Assembly (NCBI RefSeq): GCF_001721045.1
Contig: NZ_MDER01000030.1
Coordinates: forward strand, 206,861-270,860
From: Paenibacillus nuruki
GTDB lineage: Bacteria > Bacillota > Bacilli > Paenibacillales > Paenibacillaceae
Length of the DNA: 64,000 nucleotides
Direction: 5' to 3'
The translations under genes and the position numbers were made by a program. The notes under the pieces were generated by a model. The model saw nothing but the letters and a program-made list of their open reading frames with translations. It had not been told where the DNA came from and made no database searches. Shown piece by piece: positions 36,394-46,381 of the stretch; the first letter of the stretch is position 1; every line of letters starts with the position of its first letter.

Positions 36394-36583
36394 CAAGCAT
36401 TGTACCTGAAAAGACGCAGATAGAAAAGAAATATTATTATTTACATATAAATTGCAGTAAAGTGTATGTCACTACAATTTATTTATTCCAATTCGGGTAA
36501 TGATTTGACTATTTCCGTTACTCAAAACTTGTTATACTGATACATGATTAAATATCATCGATTAAGGTGTGTGAATAAAACAG

Positions 36584-37750
36584 ATGGATTTCAATCTGGA
36601 TATGAAAACAGTATTCATTTCGCTTGTATTTGGACATATCTTTACAGTTATTTTGATCCGAGCGTATCGTCAGAATTATACAAAAGATCGTGCTGTGAAT
36701 ATGTTCTATGCCTCTAAGTGGGTACAAGCGATTGCATGGTTTATGTTACTTTTTCAAAATACAGCACCGGACTTTTTCTCGATAGTAGCAGCTAATTCAT
36801 TGTTGTTTATCGGGGCGGCATTTGAGCCTGCATCATTTCTGGTATTGCAAAAAGCATTTTCTAGAAAAGTCCGCCATTTGTATATCGGATGGATGGTCAT
36901 CATCATTATCGGTTTTGTATCTATATACCTTTTGAATGTGACAGAGACGACTCGCATTATTTACGCTTCTATAGCTACATCTCTATTTATCCTCTATCCC
37001 GCCTATCGTATGATTTCAGATCGCCAAGCGTCCTCGCTTCAACACTTAATGGGGTATTTGTATAGTATTGTTGCAATCAGTCTATGGTGTAGAGCTATTT
37101 CTGCTATTTATTTAGGGAATGAGGTTGGATTATTTACAACAGGCATGTATCAAACGTTTACGTTTCTTTCACTTTATTTAATTATGATCTTGGGAAATAC
37201 CGGATTTGTGCTGTTATCCAAAGAACAGGCGGATGTTGAGCTGTTACGAATTGCTAGCTATGATGAACTGACCGGTATTTTGAATCGGCGTACATTTATG
37301 ATCCAAAGCAAAAACTGTATTCATACATTAGCCAAAAAACAACAATCGATTTCTTATCTTTTATTCGATATTGATCATTATAAAAATATTAATGATACAT
37401 ATGGTCATCATGTAGGAGATCGCGTACTACGAGATATGGCAATACTTATTGCAAATAGTTTAGAAGAGCAAGCTATATTTGGAAGATATGGTGGAGACGA
37501 ATTTGCTATTCTTCTACCAGATACAGACGAACAACAATCGAGCCAAATAGCAGAACAGATACGTTCTACTATTGAAAATCATCGCTTTCATGCTTTACCG
37601 TTGTCCTATACGATTAGTATCGGGATTGTCACTGTACCCGCTACTTCAGATACTCATCTGAGTATGTTATATCAGCGCAGTGATTATGCATTATACCAAG
37701 CAAAGCATGCAGGACGTAACCGAATTGAACGAAGTGTTGTGACGATATAA
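36584..37750 (+). CDS. Membrane diguanylate cyclase (GGDEF)
   Basis: 388 residues. About six to seven N-terminal membrane helices (to about 215) are followed by a GGDEF domain with DELTGILNRRTF, DIDHYKNINDTYGHHVGD and an intact RYGGDEFAIL active site near 302-311. It should make c-di-GMP from two GTP. The usual inhibitory RxxD site upstream of GGDEF is replaced by EEQA, so product feedback is probably absent. The RBS is weak (AGGTGTG, long spacing). Single gene. Confidence 0.9.
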   Translation: MDFNLDMKTVFISLVFGHIFTVILIRAYRQNYTKDRAVNMFYASKWVQAIAWFMLLFQNTAPDFFSIVAANSLLFIGAAFEPASFLVLQKAFSRKVRHLYIGWMVIIIIGFVSIYLLNVTETTRIIYASIATSLFILYPAYRMISDRQASSLQHLMGYLYSIVAISLWCRAISAIYLGNEVGLFTTGMYQTFTFLSLYLIMILGNTGFVLLSKEQADVELLRIASYDELTGILNRRTFMIQSKNCIHTLAKKQQSISYLLFDIDHYKNINDTYGHHVGDRVLRDMAILIANSLEEQAIFGRYGGDEFAILLPDTDEQQSSQIAEQIRSTIENHRFHALPLSYTISIGIVTVPATSDTHLSMLYQRSDYALYQAKHAGRNRIERSVVTI

Positions 37751-37824
37751 GAAGATAGGAGATAATCGTTACTTGTGATCAACGAATACAGCATCGCTAT
37801 AGTAGATAGTAGAAATAGATCGAC

Positions 37825-37867
37825 AAAAAAAGCGCCACAATCGCTGTTACGGATTGTAGCGCTTTTT
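37825..37867. terminator. Bidirectional terminator
   Basis: AAAAAGCGC (37827-37835) with GCGCTTTTT (37859-37867), plus ACAATC/GATTGT inside. Confidence 0.88.
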
Positions 37868-37896
37868 GCTATGGGTGAAGCTTAATTATTGGATTG

Positions 37897-38736
37897 TTAT
37901 TTTTGCTGACTGTTATAGTAGTAGATATTTTTAGTGATATCTTTCATCGATTCGCCTGTAGCTTGTAGACGGTCGATAACTTCGGTAAAGGAACCTACAA
38001 GAGTAGCTTGTTCTTGAGAAGAAGTGGTAATTTGAGTGATCTCGTTTTCCATTTGACGAATCGATTGTTGTACATCACGTAGAGCGGTTTCGATATCACC
38101 GGTTGCTTTTTTAGAGTTTACCGACAATTTTCGCACTTCAGTTGCAACAACGCCAAATCCTGCACCAAGTTCTCCTACACGAGCCGCTTCAATCGCCGCA
38201 TTTAGACCAAGCAAGTTGGTTTGTTCGGAGATATCTTTAATTAAGATAGCCACTTCATTGATTTTGCTTGATTTTTCAACCGTTGTTTTGGTGTTTTGCA
38301 AAATTTGTTCGCTGGTTGCTTGCAATTGTTGAGCATGAGCTGCAATATGTTGCACCATGTCGACTAGATTTTCAGATACTGAAACGTTCTCTGTCATCAC
38401 GTCTTGTAGATCCTCTTGTGTTCTTTGATCATAACTGATCGTCATTACACCTGCAATTTGACCATTCTCATGAATAGGAACATTGATTCCTTCGAGAGAA
38501 ACACCGAACATTTCTTTAGGAAAAGGAGTGATCGATGGGTTCACTTTATCTGTAAGCGCAGCAAAGTTTTCAAAGCCAGGAGCTAAAGGACCGTTAGATA
38601 CAAATCCTAGATCAATGCCTCCGAATTGTTCGTAATAGAGGATTTTTTCATGATCATACAGACAGATTGTAGCTCTTTCACGTAAAAGTTTTCCGATGAA
38701 CGGCAAAGCGGTTAATAGTGCATCCATTACTGGCAT
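37897..38736 (-). CDS. Soluble chemotaxis receptor, YfmS-like (copy 1)
   Basis: 279 residues, no membrane helix. The N-terminal sensor region (about 1-130, [19 protein letters not shown]) precedes a short MCP signalling domain with the conserved tip [20 protein letters not shown] (about 190-215). Length and layout match B. subtilis YfmS. It should signal to CheA/CheW from the cytosol. The start at 38736 matches the paralogue and follows AAAAGG; the frame to 38838 lacks support. A tandem duplicate of the next gene. Confidence 0.85.
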   Translation of the reverse strand: MPVMDALLTALPFIGKLLRERATICLYDHEKILYYEQFGGIDLGFVSNGPLAPGFENFAALTDKVNPSITPFPKEMFGVSLEGINVPIHENGQIAGVMTISYDQRTQEDLQDVMTENVSVSENLVDMVQHIAAHAQQLQATSEQILQNTKTTVEKSSKINEVAILIKDISEQTNLLGLNAAIEAARVGELGAGFGVVATEVRKLSVNSKKATGDIETALRDVQQSIRQMENEITQITTSSQEQATLVGSFTEVIDRLQATGESMKDITKNIYYYNSQQK

Positions 38737-38788
38737 AATTCTAATCATCCTTTTCGTACTCAATTTTTGATAGTATCTATATGTATTA

Positions 38789-38816
38789 CTATCGGATAGA
38801 AGCGCCTTATAGTAAA
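38789..38816 (-). promoter_or_regulatory. Possible sigma-D-like promoter of copy 1
   Basis: On the minus strand TCCGATAG (38789-38796) resembles the sigma-D -10 GCCGATAA; the -35 (TTTA at 38813-38816, spacing 16) is weak. The -10 core is shared with copy 2. Confidence 0.35.
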
Positions 38817-38860
38817 GGCTAATGTTTTTAAGGGACAATAACTAGAGACAGGTATGAGTG

Positions 38861-38886
38861 AAAAAAGCTCTATCATCATAGAGCTT
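38861..38886 (-). terminator. Terminator between the two receptor genes
   Basis: AAGCTCTAT (38865-38873) pairs with ATAGAGCTT (38878-38886); on the minus strand a run of Ts follows. The two paralogues are therefore separate units. Confidence 0.8.
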
Positions 38887-38934
38887 CTATCTTTAAATAA
38901 CTCTAGTAGGTGGATTGAAATAGGTAAATATAGA

Positions 38935-39777
38935 TTATTTTTTGAGAGGAACACTGTAGCGATAAAGGTTGTCTGTGATCAATTTCATGGAGGTACTTGC
39001 TGCTTGCAGACGTTCAATAACATCAGTAAAGGAGCCAACCAGAGAAGATTGTTCTTGAGAAGAAGTGGTAATTTGAGCAATTTCATTTTCCATATGACGA
39101 ATTGATTGTTGTACATCACGCAGAGCGGTTTCGATATCACCGGTCGCTTGTTTGGCGTTAACTGACAATTTTCGCACTTCAGTCGCAACAACGCCAAATC
39201 CAGCTCCAAGTTCGCCTACACGAGCTGCTTCAATCGCTGCGTTTAGACCGAGCAAGTTGGTTTGTTCTGAGATGTCTTTGATCAATGTAGCCACTTCGTT
39301 AATTTTACCTGATTTTTCAACAGTGATTTTACTGTTTTGCAAAATTTGTTCACTGGTTGCTTGTAATTGCTGAGCATGAGCGGCAACATGTTGTACCATA
39401 TCGACAAGACCATTAGCAGCAGAGACATTTTCTTGTAAAACAGAATCTAAGTTTTCTTGCGTGGTCTTATCGTAACTTACAGAAAGAACAGCGATAAGCG
39501 TACTGCCATCATAAATAGGTACGTTAATTCCTTCTAAAGGAACGCCAAACACTTCTTTAGGATAATAGCTGATCGAAGGATTAATTTTATCGTTTAAGGA
39601 AGCGTAATGATCGAATCCCGCTGGAAGAGCATCCCCTGTTTTGAATCCAAGATCGATTCCATCTAGTTCTTCATAATAAAGCATATGAGTCTCGTTATAG
39701 AGACAGATGGTTGCGCGTTCTCTCAAAATTTTACCGATGTAAGGAACAAACTTTAATAAGGAATCCGTCGTACTCAT
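38935..39777 (-). CDS. Soluble chemotaxis receptor, YfmS-like (copy 2)
   Basis: 280 residues. The C-terminal signalling half is nearly identical to copy 1 over long stretches, while the N-terminal sensor ([22 protein letters not shown]) and the extreme C-terminus have diverged more. This suggests duplication followed by a change in what is sensed. No membrane helix. RBS AAAGGGTGATG before ATG. A sigma-D-like promoter lies about 50 bases upstream, as expected for motility genes. Confidence 0.87.
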   Translation of the reverse strand: MSTTDSLLKFVPYIGKILRERATICLYNETHMLYYEELDGIDLGFKTGDALPAGFDHYASLNDKINPSISYYPKEVFGVPLEGINVPIYDGSTLIAVLSVSYDKTTQENLDSVLQENVSAANGLVDMVQHVAAHAQQLQATSEQILQNSKITVEKSGKINEVATLIKDISEQTNLLGLNAAIEAARVGELGAGFGVVATEVRKLSVNAKQATGDIETALRDVQQSIRHMENEIAQITTSSQEQSSLVGSFTDVIERLQAASTSMKLITDNLYRYSVPLKK

Positions 39778-39825
39778 TCATTCATCACCCTTTGATCACA
39801 ATTTTATAGTGTGCATACTTCTATA

Positions 39826-39852
39826 ATATCGGAATTTCAGATCGTGAAATTA
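39826..39852 (-). promoter_or_regulatory. Sigma-D-like promoter of receptor copy 2
   Basis: On the minus strand TAAT (39849-39852), 15 bases, then TCCGATAT (39826-39833), against the motility consensus TAAA-N15-GCCGATAA. Three of four and six of eight positions agree. Confidence 0.55.
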
Positions 39853-40153
39853 AGGCTGAAACGGCGAGAAAGTCTGATAAACCGTGCTAAATACGCAACT
39901 AAATTTAAAATTTTAACTTTTTCATACAGTAAAATATATTTATTTATATATATAGAAATAATTACATTGTTGGGACAATATAAAGACTATTTTGCTTAGT
40001 TAATAAGGCTTCAAAACTGTTTTGTAAATAGATTTTCTATTTTTTTCTAATCAGAGACTCTCTTGCTATACTGAGAAAAAGGTTATATTGAGATGTAAAT
40101 AAAAGTTGGTAAGGATGGCGCGATATCAAAAAGATGAAGGTGAGAAGACGATC
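39853..40153. other. AT-rich divergent spacer
   Basis: About 300 bases between the receptor promoter and the MarR-like gene. Very AT-rich, no gene seen. An upstream in-frame start of the regulator at 40106 lacks an RBS. Confidence 0.3.
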
Positions 40154-40825
40154 ATGAACAACGAGATAGAGCAGAACGCATTAATTACCGAAGTTATCGA
40201 TCATATGGCTGCGATTCAACAGCGGTTTCAAGCTGAAGGGGAAGATGAAGAAAAGAAATGGATGATGATGCATACTTCTGACTCCGATGTCATCGATTTT
40301 TTAAAAGTAGCGACTGTACAGATGCTTCATGTGATTGATGCGATTGGAGAGTTAGAGCCTGTAAATGGGATTACTATTTCCAAGCAATATAACATTCCTA
40401 GAGGCAGTGTATCCAAAATCACACGCCGATTAGCAGATATCTACATGATTCAGTTCGAGCCTGTGCCAGATAATAAAAAAGAAGTGCTGTTTCGATTAAC
40501 GCCTTTGGGCAAAAAAGTATTTATATTACATCAACAATTACACCAGCATATCCATCACAATATGAGCCAATTTCTTCATCAATATAAAATAGAAGATATC
40601 CGCTTTCTTGTATCTTTGATGAAAGATGTGATGAGCACTTCATGGGTTCAGATCGAAGAAAAGGCCATACAGATCAATGAACCAGCTCGTATACTTTCTT
40701 CTAAAGTGGAAATTTCGAGTGAGTCCGCAGAAAAGAATGATATTGTTGCGATGTTACAACAATTAGACGCCAAAAAATTAAACCGTGCCAAACAGTTAAT
40801 CCAGCTTGCCTTTTTTGAAGATTAA
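40154..40825 (+). CDS. MarR-like transcriptional regulator
   Basis: 223 residues. A winged-helix domain (about 45-150) contains the recognition-helix region YNIPRGSVSKITRRLADIYM and the wing PDNKKEVLFRLTPLGKKVF, as in MarR proteins. The C-terminal 60 residues are a helical extension. The ligand and targets are unknown; no neighbour is an obvious target. The start at 40154 follows AAGGTGAG by about 10 bases. Confidence 0.78.
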   Translation: MNNEIEQNALITEVIDHMAAIQQRFQAEGEDEEKKWMMMHTSDSDVIDFLKVATVQMLHVIDAIGELEPVNGITISKQYNIPRGSVSKITRRLADIYMIQFEPVPDNKKEVLFRLTPLGKKVFILHQQLHQHIHHNMSQFLHQYKIEDIRFLVSLMKDVMSTSWVQIEEKAIQINEPARILSSKVEISSESAEKNDIVAMLQQLDAKKLNRAKQLIQLAFFED

Positions 40826-40841
40826 GATCAGGAATAGACAC

Positions 40842-40912
40842 AAAAATCCCATTTACAGACCAGGTATACGTCAGCAGAAAAGATGCTTGTATTCTGATCA
40901 TCTGTAAAAGGG
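40842..40912 (-). terminator. Probable leftward terminator with large loop
   Basis: CCCATTTACAGA (40848-40859) pairs with TCTGTAAAAGGG (40901-40912) with one mismatch. On the minus strand ATTTTTG follows. It would end the pepT / MetE-like / cysteine-cluster transcript. Confidence 0.5.
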
Positions 40913-40939
40913 AAATGGTTAAAGCGATGATGTATGATG

Positions 40940-41209
40940 CTATGATCTATACTTGGTAGGAGCTGTTGCTTGTTCTAAGGCTTCTAGATAAGCAAAAGCT
41001 TCTTCGTTTGTTGTACCGCACATCTCTAAAGAAGCCGGTAATCCACCACATACGTCTGGACGCTCCGGTCGACCGAATAATCCGCAACGGCGCTCTGTAG
41101 TTAGTTGGGGACAAGGAACTCCAGCAGGTTTACCTTCCGGCATCCCCGGGATCGGTGAAGAAATAGAGATTGCGATACAACAGGCGGCACAGCCAACCCG
41201 ACATTCCAT
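40940..41209 (-). CDS. YkgJ-type cysteine cluster protein
   Basis: 89 residues with the CxxxCC-type zinc/iron-chelating pattern: CRVGCAACC near the N-terminus, [19 protein letters not shown] and a final MCG. Small metal-binding proteins of this group have no established reaction. RBS GGAG 10 bases before ATG. It lies 38 bases after the MetE-like gene and is probably co-transcribed. Confidence 0.85.
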   Translation of the reverse strand: MECRVGCAACCIAISISSPIPGMPEGKPAGVPCPQLTTERRCGLFGRPERPDVCGGLPASLEMCGTTNEEAFAYLEALEQATAPTKYRS

Positions 41210-41247
41210 AATGATTCACTCCAATATTTAATGCACACATGCGATAT

Positions 41248-42366
41248 TTATTTCCAGACCTCTTGCGAGATTTGGATAACATGACGTAGTTTATCCCATT
41301 GTTGCTCTTCTGTTAATAAATTACCTTCTTCTGTTGAAGCAAATCCACATTGTGGACTCAAGCATAATTGATCTAGATTCACGAATTTGGATGCGTCATC
41401 AATCCGACGCTTAATCTCATCAGGATGTTCCAGTTCTCCATATTTGGAAGTGACTAGACCCAGTACAATTTGTAGATTCGGACGTTTCACAAAGCGAAGC
41501 GCATCAAATGATCCTGAACGTTCGTCATCATATTCCATAAATAATCCATCCAGATCCAGTCCATCCAAAATGGTCTCGGCTGCGCCATCATAACCACCAG
41601 ATGCTGCCCATGTCGAGCGGAAATTACCCCGGCAAATATGCATTGTAATCATCATATCCGCTGGACGATTAGCAATCGATTCATTGATTAATTTAGCCGC
41701 ATCTGCAAGCATTTGATCTGGATCTTTGCCATCGTTACGCAACTTGGTTTTGGCTTCTTCTGAAAAGAATGCTGCCCATGACGTGTCATCCAATTGCAGA
41801 TAACGGCAACCTGCGTCGTAAAAAGCACGAATAGCTTTTTGATACGCTTGTGCTAGATCATGCAAAAGAACATCACGATCCTCATACAAATCGGTTTCAA
41901 TTTGACCACGGAACAACAACATATTTGGACTTGGAATCGTCATTTTCGCAGTACGACCTTGACTCACGATGCTATGCAGAAATGCGTAATCATCCACATG
42001 CGAATGAGTAGTGAAGTCGATTTTGCCTGTGACTTTGACTCCATGTGCTTTGGTCGTTGTATTGTGAAATTGAATACCACCTTCAGTGTCGTACCCCTCA
42101 ACTCCATCCAAACGCTCTAAAAAGTCAAAGTGCCACCATGCCCGGCGAAATTCACCATCTGTAATCGATAATAAACCGATTTCTTCTTGCTTCGCTACGA
42201 TTCGGCGAATTTCTTCATTTTCAATCTCACGTAGCTGTTCTGCATGAAGTTCACCGCTTGTGTATTGAAGACGAGCTTGCTTGATCGTATCAGTGCGTAG
42301 TAGACTACCTACCTGATCTGCACGAAAAGGAGCTACTGTGCGTTGAAGAGAAGTCGAAAATGTCAT
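41248..42366 (-). CDS. Cobalamin-independent methionine-synthase-like protein (YxjG/YxjH-like)
   Basis: 372 residues matching the catalytic C-terminal barrel of MetE. Visible blocks are FRADQVGSLLRT at the N-terminus, DGEFRRAWWHFDF, MHICRGNF (candidate zinc ligands H and C) and a C-terminal SPQCGFAS. It probably methylates homocysteine or a related thiol from a folate or other donor. B. subtilis homologues carry a SAM riboswitch; here the gap to pepT is only 63 bases and none is present, so control must come from upstream of pepT. Confidence 0.85.
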   Translation of the reverse strand: MTFSTSLQRTVAPFRADQVGSLLRTDTIKQARLQYTSGELHAEQLREIENEEIRRIVAKQEEIGLLSITDGEFRRAWWHFDFLERLDGVEGYDTEGGIQFHNTTTKAHGVKVTGKIDFTTHSHVDDYAFLHSIVSQGRTAKMTIPSPNMLLFRGQIETDLYEDRDVLLHDLAQAYQKAIRAFYDAGCRYLQLDDTSWAAFFSEEAKTKLRNDGKDPDQMLADAAKLINESIANRPADMMITMHICRGNFRSTWAASGGYDGAAETILDGLDLDGLFMEYDDERSGSFDALRFVKRPNLQIVLGLVTSKYGELEHPDEIKRRIDDASKFVNLDQLCLSPQCGFASTEEGNLLTEEQQWDKLRHVIQISQEVWK

Positions 42367-42429
42367 AGAGTTATACCTGCTTTCTATCGTATTTAGATGG
42401 ACTATAAGTTATTCGATCCAGACGGAATA

Positions 42430-43668
42430 TTACGCTTGATTGGGTTTGGCAAATAATTGAGCAATTTCAACAATCACTTCTGTGGCTTTGACCATATTAT
42501 TTACAGACACGTACTCGTATTTACCATGATAATTTTCGCCACCTGTAAAAATATTCGGGGTAGGTAGACCCATATAAGACAATTGAGCACCATCGGTTCC
42601 TCCGCGAACAGGTGTAATGTGAGGTTCAACACCTACATTTTTCATCGCTTGTCCTGCTATATCGACGATATGTTTTACAGGCTCTATTTTTTCACGCATA
42701 TTGTAATATTGATCTTTCATTTCGATCAAAATATTGTTTTCACCATACGTTTGTCCAAATTCTTCGACAATGCTAGTTAATAGATTTTTTCTATGTTCAA
42801 AATTTTCACGGTTAAAATCACGAATAATATAAGATAATTGCGTTTCTTCTACATCTCCTTGAATAGAAGAAAGATGGAAGAATCCTTCATAACCATCTGT
42901 AAATTCAGGAGCTTCACCTGTTGGAAGACGACGATGCAGTTCCATCGCAATTTTCGCTGCATTCACCATTTTGTTTTTAGCTGTACCGGGATGAACATTA
43001 CTGCCTTTGCAAATGACTTTAGCGGCAGCGGCATTGAATGTCTCATATTCAAGTTCTCCCAGTGGACCGCCATCTACGGTATACGCATATTCTGCACCGA
43101 ACTTCGCTACATCGAATAAATGCGGGCCGCGACCAATTTCTTCATCCGGTGTAAAAGCTACTCTGATTTTGCCATGCTTGATTTCGGGATGATCGATCAA
43201 GTAGTGCATCGCTGTCATAATCTCAGCAATCCCTGCTTTGTTATCCGCACCAAGTAGTGTAGTTCCATCGGTAGTCATCAGTGTATGACCTTTATATTGC
43301 TCCAATTCCGGGAAATCTTTTGGTGAAAGCACAACGCCTACATCAGCATTCAGTAGAATATCGCCACCATTATAATTTTCAAGAAGCTTTGGTTTTACAT
43401 TCTTGCCTGTAAAGTCAGTCGCTGTATCAACATGAGCTAGAAAGCCGATCACAGGTGCTTGTTGATCTGTATTCGAAGGCAAAGTTGCCATGACATAACC
43501 GTTGCCGTCTAGAGTGACATCTTCCATACCAATCTGTTCTAATTCTTCAACCAATTGGTGAAGAAGCGTCCATTGTCCCGGAGTAGAAGGGCAAGTCTCA
43601 CTATCCTCGTTGGATTGGGTATCAATTTGCACGTAAGAAGTTAAGCGTTCAATCAGTTCGTTTTTCAC
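42430..43668 (-). CDS. pepT: Peptidase T (tripeptide aminopeptidase)
   Basis: A 412-residue M20 metallopeptidase that removes the N-terminal residue from tripeptides. Metal-site blocks are present: [36 protein letters not shown] and [12 protein letters not shown]. The start is GTG at 43668 with AAGGGAG about 13 bases upstream. First gene of a probable leftward unit with the MetE-like and cysteine-cluster genes. Confidence 0.93.
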   Translation of the reverse strand: MKNELIERLTSYVQIDTQSNEDSETCPSTPGQWTLLHQLVEELEQIGMEDVTLDGNGYVMATLPSNTDQQAPVIGFLAHVDTATDFTGKNVKPKLLENYNGGDILLNADVGVVLSPKDFPELEQYKGHTLMTTDGTTLLGADNKAGIAEIMTAMHYLIDHPEIKHGKIRVAFTPDEEIGRGPHLFDVAKFGAEYAYTVDGGPLGELEYETFNAAAAKVICKGSNVHPGTAKNKMVNAAKIAMELHRRLPTGEAPEFTDGYEGFFHLSSIQGDVEETQLSYIIRDFNRENFEHRKNLLTSIVEEFGQTYGENNILIEMKDQYYNMREKIEPVKHIVDIAGQAMKNVGVEPHITPVRGGTDGAQLSYMGLPTPNIFTGGENYHGKYEYVSVNNMVKATEVIVEIAQLFAKPNQA

Positions 43669-43788
43669 AGTATAATAAGCTCCCTTCGGCTTGTGGTATC
43701 TATCGTATTTATTTATTTTATCATGAATATACAGATCATCCCAAAAGGAGATTCAGATCCTTGTTTATACATGTATTAATCGACGATA

Positions 43789-43834
43789 TAAAAAGGTCTG
43801 AATCTATTCATCATGACAATGAATGTTCAGACCT
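43789..43834 (-). terminator. Leftward terminator of the YbjT-like gene
   Basis: AGGTCTGAA (43794-43802) pairs with TTCAGACCT (43826-43834), inner ATTCAT/ATGAAT; TTTTT follows on the minus strand. Confidence 0.85.
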
Positions 43835-43879
43835 GTGAAATCCTATGATGCGTTCTATCCTAACTTATCGACAAAGATA

Positions 43880-45436
43880 TTAAGGCGTACTGTGGGTACC
43901 GCTTATCGCATGCGTAGGGGCATGTTGCGAATCTTGAGATTGTTGACCACCCGGGAATTCATGTTGCTTGCCTGTTTTGATCATTCGTTTCAAATGACGA
44001 CGGAAAGCATACATGACCCATAGATGTACTTTGGCTTGAGTGAATTTATAGATAAACCACGGTAAAGAAGGAAGGTAATCATGGATAGCAATAACACAAT
44101 CCTGTGTACCCGGAACTTGTAAAAATTCCAATCGTCCTTCGTGATTTTCTTTGGTTTTGGTAAAAGCGCCGCCTGTAATATGGTAAACTGCACTATCTTT
44201 ACTGCTTAATTCAGGAGAATAGGTTAACTCCAAAATAGGCTGACGGGAAGGGCGAATATAGACACGGTAAATACTGCTACCATCATATTCAGTACGAATC
44301 AAGAATTTGGCTATGCCGCCTAACCACTCCATATAATACTTACCTGCCCAGTCTGCATTTTTACCGTCAGGTAAAACGACACGCTGGATAGAGCGTACAT
44401 CTGACACTGATTCCGTTGCAGGAGCGGGGGCAGAAGCAGAAGAAGCACTAGCCTGTTCTTTTTTCTCTTTGGCTTTTTCTTTTTCCTTCGCTTCTTCTTC
44501 CAGTGCAGATTTGGCAGACTCTTCAAATGTAATCTGTCCATCGCTGATGCCTTCGACTTTGCGTTCAGGATTCGCTACCATGGGATGCGCTAGACTTTCA
44601 ACGAGTGGATATACCATCTCTTTGGGCATTCCTGTCACCAGTGTAACCCAGAGACGGGATAGATGGATCGTTAGAAAAGGAACGTCATGGAAGGTACGTT
44701 TTTTCTCCATCACATCTGCGGTTTTCATCATCATTTGTTTGTATGTCATGATATCAGGGCCACCGACATCTATCGCACGATTATATAATTCGGTACTACC
44801 GATACTTTTTTTCAAAGCTTGCAGTACATCAGATAAAGCAATAGGATGCGTCTCTGTACGTGTCCATGTCGGTAATGTCATCACAGGTAAACGTTGTACC
44901 AACTTGGCAAGGATCGGGAACGAAGAACCTTGAGGTCCGACGATCAGTCCTGCACGAATAGTTGTTACAGGCACTCCATAAGAGCCTAGAATCTGCTCCA
45001 CTTCCAGACGACTACGTAAATGACGTGATAATTTGTCCCGTGGAACTCCTTCAGGAATAATACCACTTAGATAAACGATTTGTTTGATTCCATTTTTTTT
45101 GGCTGCCCGTGCAAAATGATCTGCTAAAATAACGTCCATATCTTCAAAATGAGCCTGGGTTAGCTTGGCAGTTGGCATCATAGAATGTACAAGATAGATC
45201 GCATAGTCTGCACCTTCTAACGCTTTTTCTGCATCAGATATCGAGAACAATTCACAAGAACGCCATTCAACATGTTCACTGTTTTCTTTATCATCGCCAT
45301 GTCTGGACAAAGCAATGACATCGTAATGATCGGTTAGTCGCTTCAATAGATTGTGCCCGATATAACCACTTGCTCCTGTTAACGCAATTCTTGGACGATG
45401 TGGTATAGTCGTTTCTTCGCTTGTTGTTGTCTCCAT
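43880..45436 (-). CDS. YbjT-like NAD(P)-binding protein with C-terminal DUF2867-type domain
   Basis: 518 residues. An N-terminal atypical SDR/NmrA-like domain starts with RIALTGASGYIGHNLLKRL and contains YLVHSMM and VYLSGIIPEG. A Lys/Glu-rich then Ala/Ser-rich low-complexity linker (about 310-350) leads to a C-terminal domain (DWAGKYYMEWLGGIAKFLIR) resembling that of E. coli YbjT (DUF2867). Role unknown. The start at 45436 lies 9 bases after GGTGGAG; the frame begins with GTG at 45451. Confidence 0.8.
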   Translation of the reverse strand: METTTSEETTIPHRPRIALTGASGYIGHNLLKRLTDHYDVIALSRHGDDKENSEHVEWRSCELFSISDAEKALEGADYAIYLVHSMMPTAKLTQAHFEDMDVILADHFARAAKKNGIKQIVYLSGIIPEGVPRDKLSRHLRSRLEVEQILGSYGVPVTTIRAGLIVGPQGSSFPILAKLVQRLPVMTLPTWTRTETHPIALSDVLQALKKSIGSTELYNRAIDVGGPDIMTYKQMMMKTADVMEKKRTFHDVPFLTIHLSRLWVTLVTGMPKEMVYPLVESLAHPMVANPERKVEGISDGQITFEESAKSALEEEAKEKEKAKEKKEQASASSASAPAPATESVSDVRSIQRVVLPDGKNADWAGKYYMEWLGGIAKFLIRTEYDGSSIYRVYIRPSRQPILELTYSPELSSKDSAVYHITGGAFTKTKENHEGRLEFLQVPGTQDCVIAIHDYLPSLPWFIYKFTQAKVHLWVMYAFRRHLKRMIKTGKQHEFPGGQQSQDSQHAPTHAISGTHSTP

Positions 45437-45549
45437 ATCCATTGTCTCCACCCCTGTTCATTTTAAAGTCTGTAGCTGTTAAATACCCTTTTCTCTAGAA
45501 CTTCAACCTCATGTTAATAGATGAACATAGCGACCAAAGTCCTATATTG

Positions 45550-45579
45550 TTGACAGTAGAACACTTTAAAAAGTATACT
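45550..45579 (+). promoter_or_regulatory. Sigma-A promoter of the YjgB-like gene
   Basis: TTGACA (45550-45555), 18 bases, TATACT (45574-45579). It puts the start point at about 45586, immediately before the palindrome at 45590-45609. Confidence 0.7.
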
Positions 45580-45589
45580 CTGAAATGTT

Positions 45590-45609
45590 AAGTATAAGCG
45601 CTTATACTT
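45590..45609. promoter_or_regulatory. Perfect 20-bp palindromic operator
   Basis: AAGTATAAGCGCTTATACTT is a perfect palindrome with a central GCGC, in the style of LacI-family operators. It lies just downstream of the predicted promoter, between divergent genes. The regulator is not encoded nearby. Confidence 0.65.
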
Positions 45610-45732
45610 TCGGTATAGATAAGTATATAGTTACTTAATCTTTATCACAATGAACAGACTATCGTTGGAATCAAGCAACACACACATGAATAAGACATAG
45701 TTTATAGCCTTATTCACAAGGAGGAAATGAAT

Positions 45733-46335
45733 ATGAATACTCAAAAATCGATCAAACAAGTCATGCTTACAGCTACACTTACAGGTGTATTGGCTGTCGG
45801 AACGCTTGGACTCACCAGTGGATTCGCTTCTGTACAGACGGTATCTGCGGCTACACCTAGCAAAGTTACGACTAGCGATAGCCAAATGGCTTTGAAAACG
45901 CTAAATAGCTTCTACAAACCAGCTTTAAAAGGACAATTTCCGGGCAATGCCAGTGCATTTACAGTCGGCAAAACGACTAGAGATCAAGTGGTAAAAGCTT
46001 TTGGTAAACCGGACAAAGCGATGACCGATGCTGACGGATTCGATACGTATCATGCAGAGATGGGGAATCCGGGTTATGCATTTAACTATAAATTGACCAA
46101 AATTCGTGAGATGCGTTATTTCGGTACTACTGTTGAACGTCAGACCAATATCGGTGGGATCACGATGAAAATGTTACTCAAAAACTGGTACACGCCAAGT
46201 GCTACAACAACAATCAAAAACGGCAAAATGAAGCAAACAAAAGTTACGTATGTGCGCGGAGCTTATCAGTTAGAATTTATTTTTAATAGCAGTACAGAGC
46301 TAGATCATATCAATTTACGTGAAAAAGGGTTGTAA
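45733..46335 (+). CDS. Exported YjgB-like protein (DUF4309)
   Basis: 200 residues. A signal peptide with AQTVSAA-like cleavage region (SVQTVSAATPS, cut near residue 41) is followed by a single domain with FTVGKTTRDQVVKAFGKPDK, the DUF4309/SmpA-like fold of B. subtilis YjgB. Secreted, function unknown. The start at 45733 is 8 bases after AAGGAGG; ATG 45727 is too close. Controlled by the promoter and palindrome upstream. Confidence 0.82.
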   Translation: MNTQKSIKQVMLTATLTGVLAVGTLGLTSGFASVQTVSAATPSKVTTSDSQMALKTLNSFYKPALKGQFPGNASAFTVGKTTRDQVVKAFGKPDKAMTDADGFDTYHAEMGNPGYAFNYKLTKIREMRYFGTTVERQTNIGGITMKMLLKNWYTPSATTTIKNGKMKQTKVTYVRGAYQLEFIFNSSTELDHINLREKGL

Positions 46336-46381
46336 ATGAACCTGAAAATATAGTAGCTTGAAGATACGTATTCTTCACAAC

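Noticed and set aside
42367..42429. SAM riboswitch before the MetE-like gene
   Set aside because: The 63-base gap is too short and has no S-box motifs, unlike B. subtilis yxjG/yxjH.
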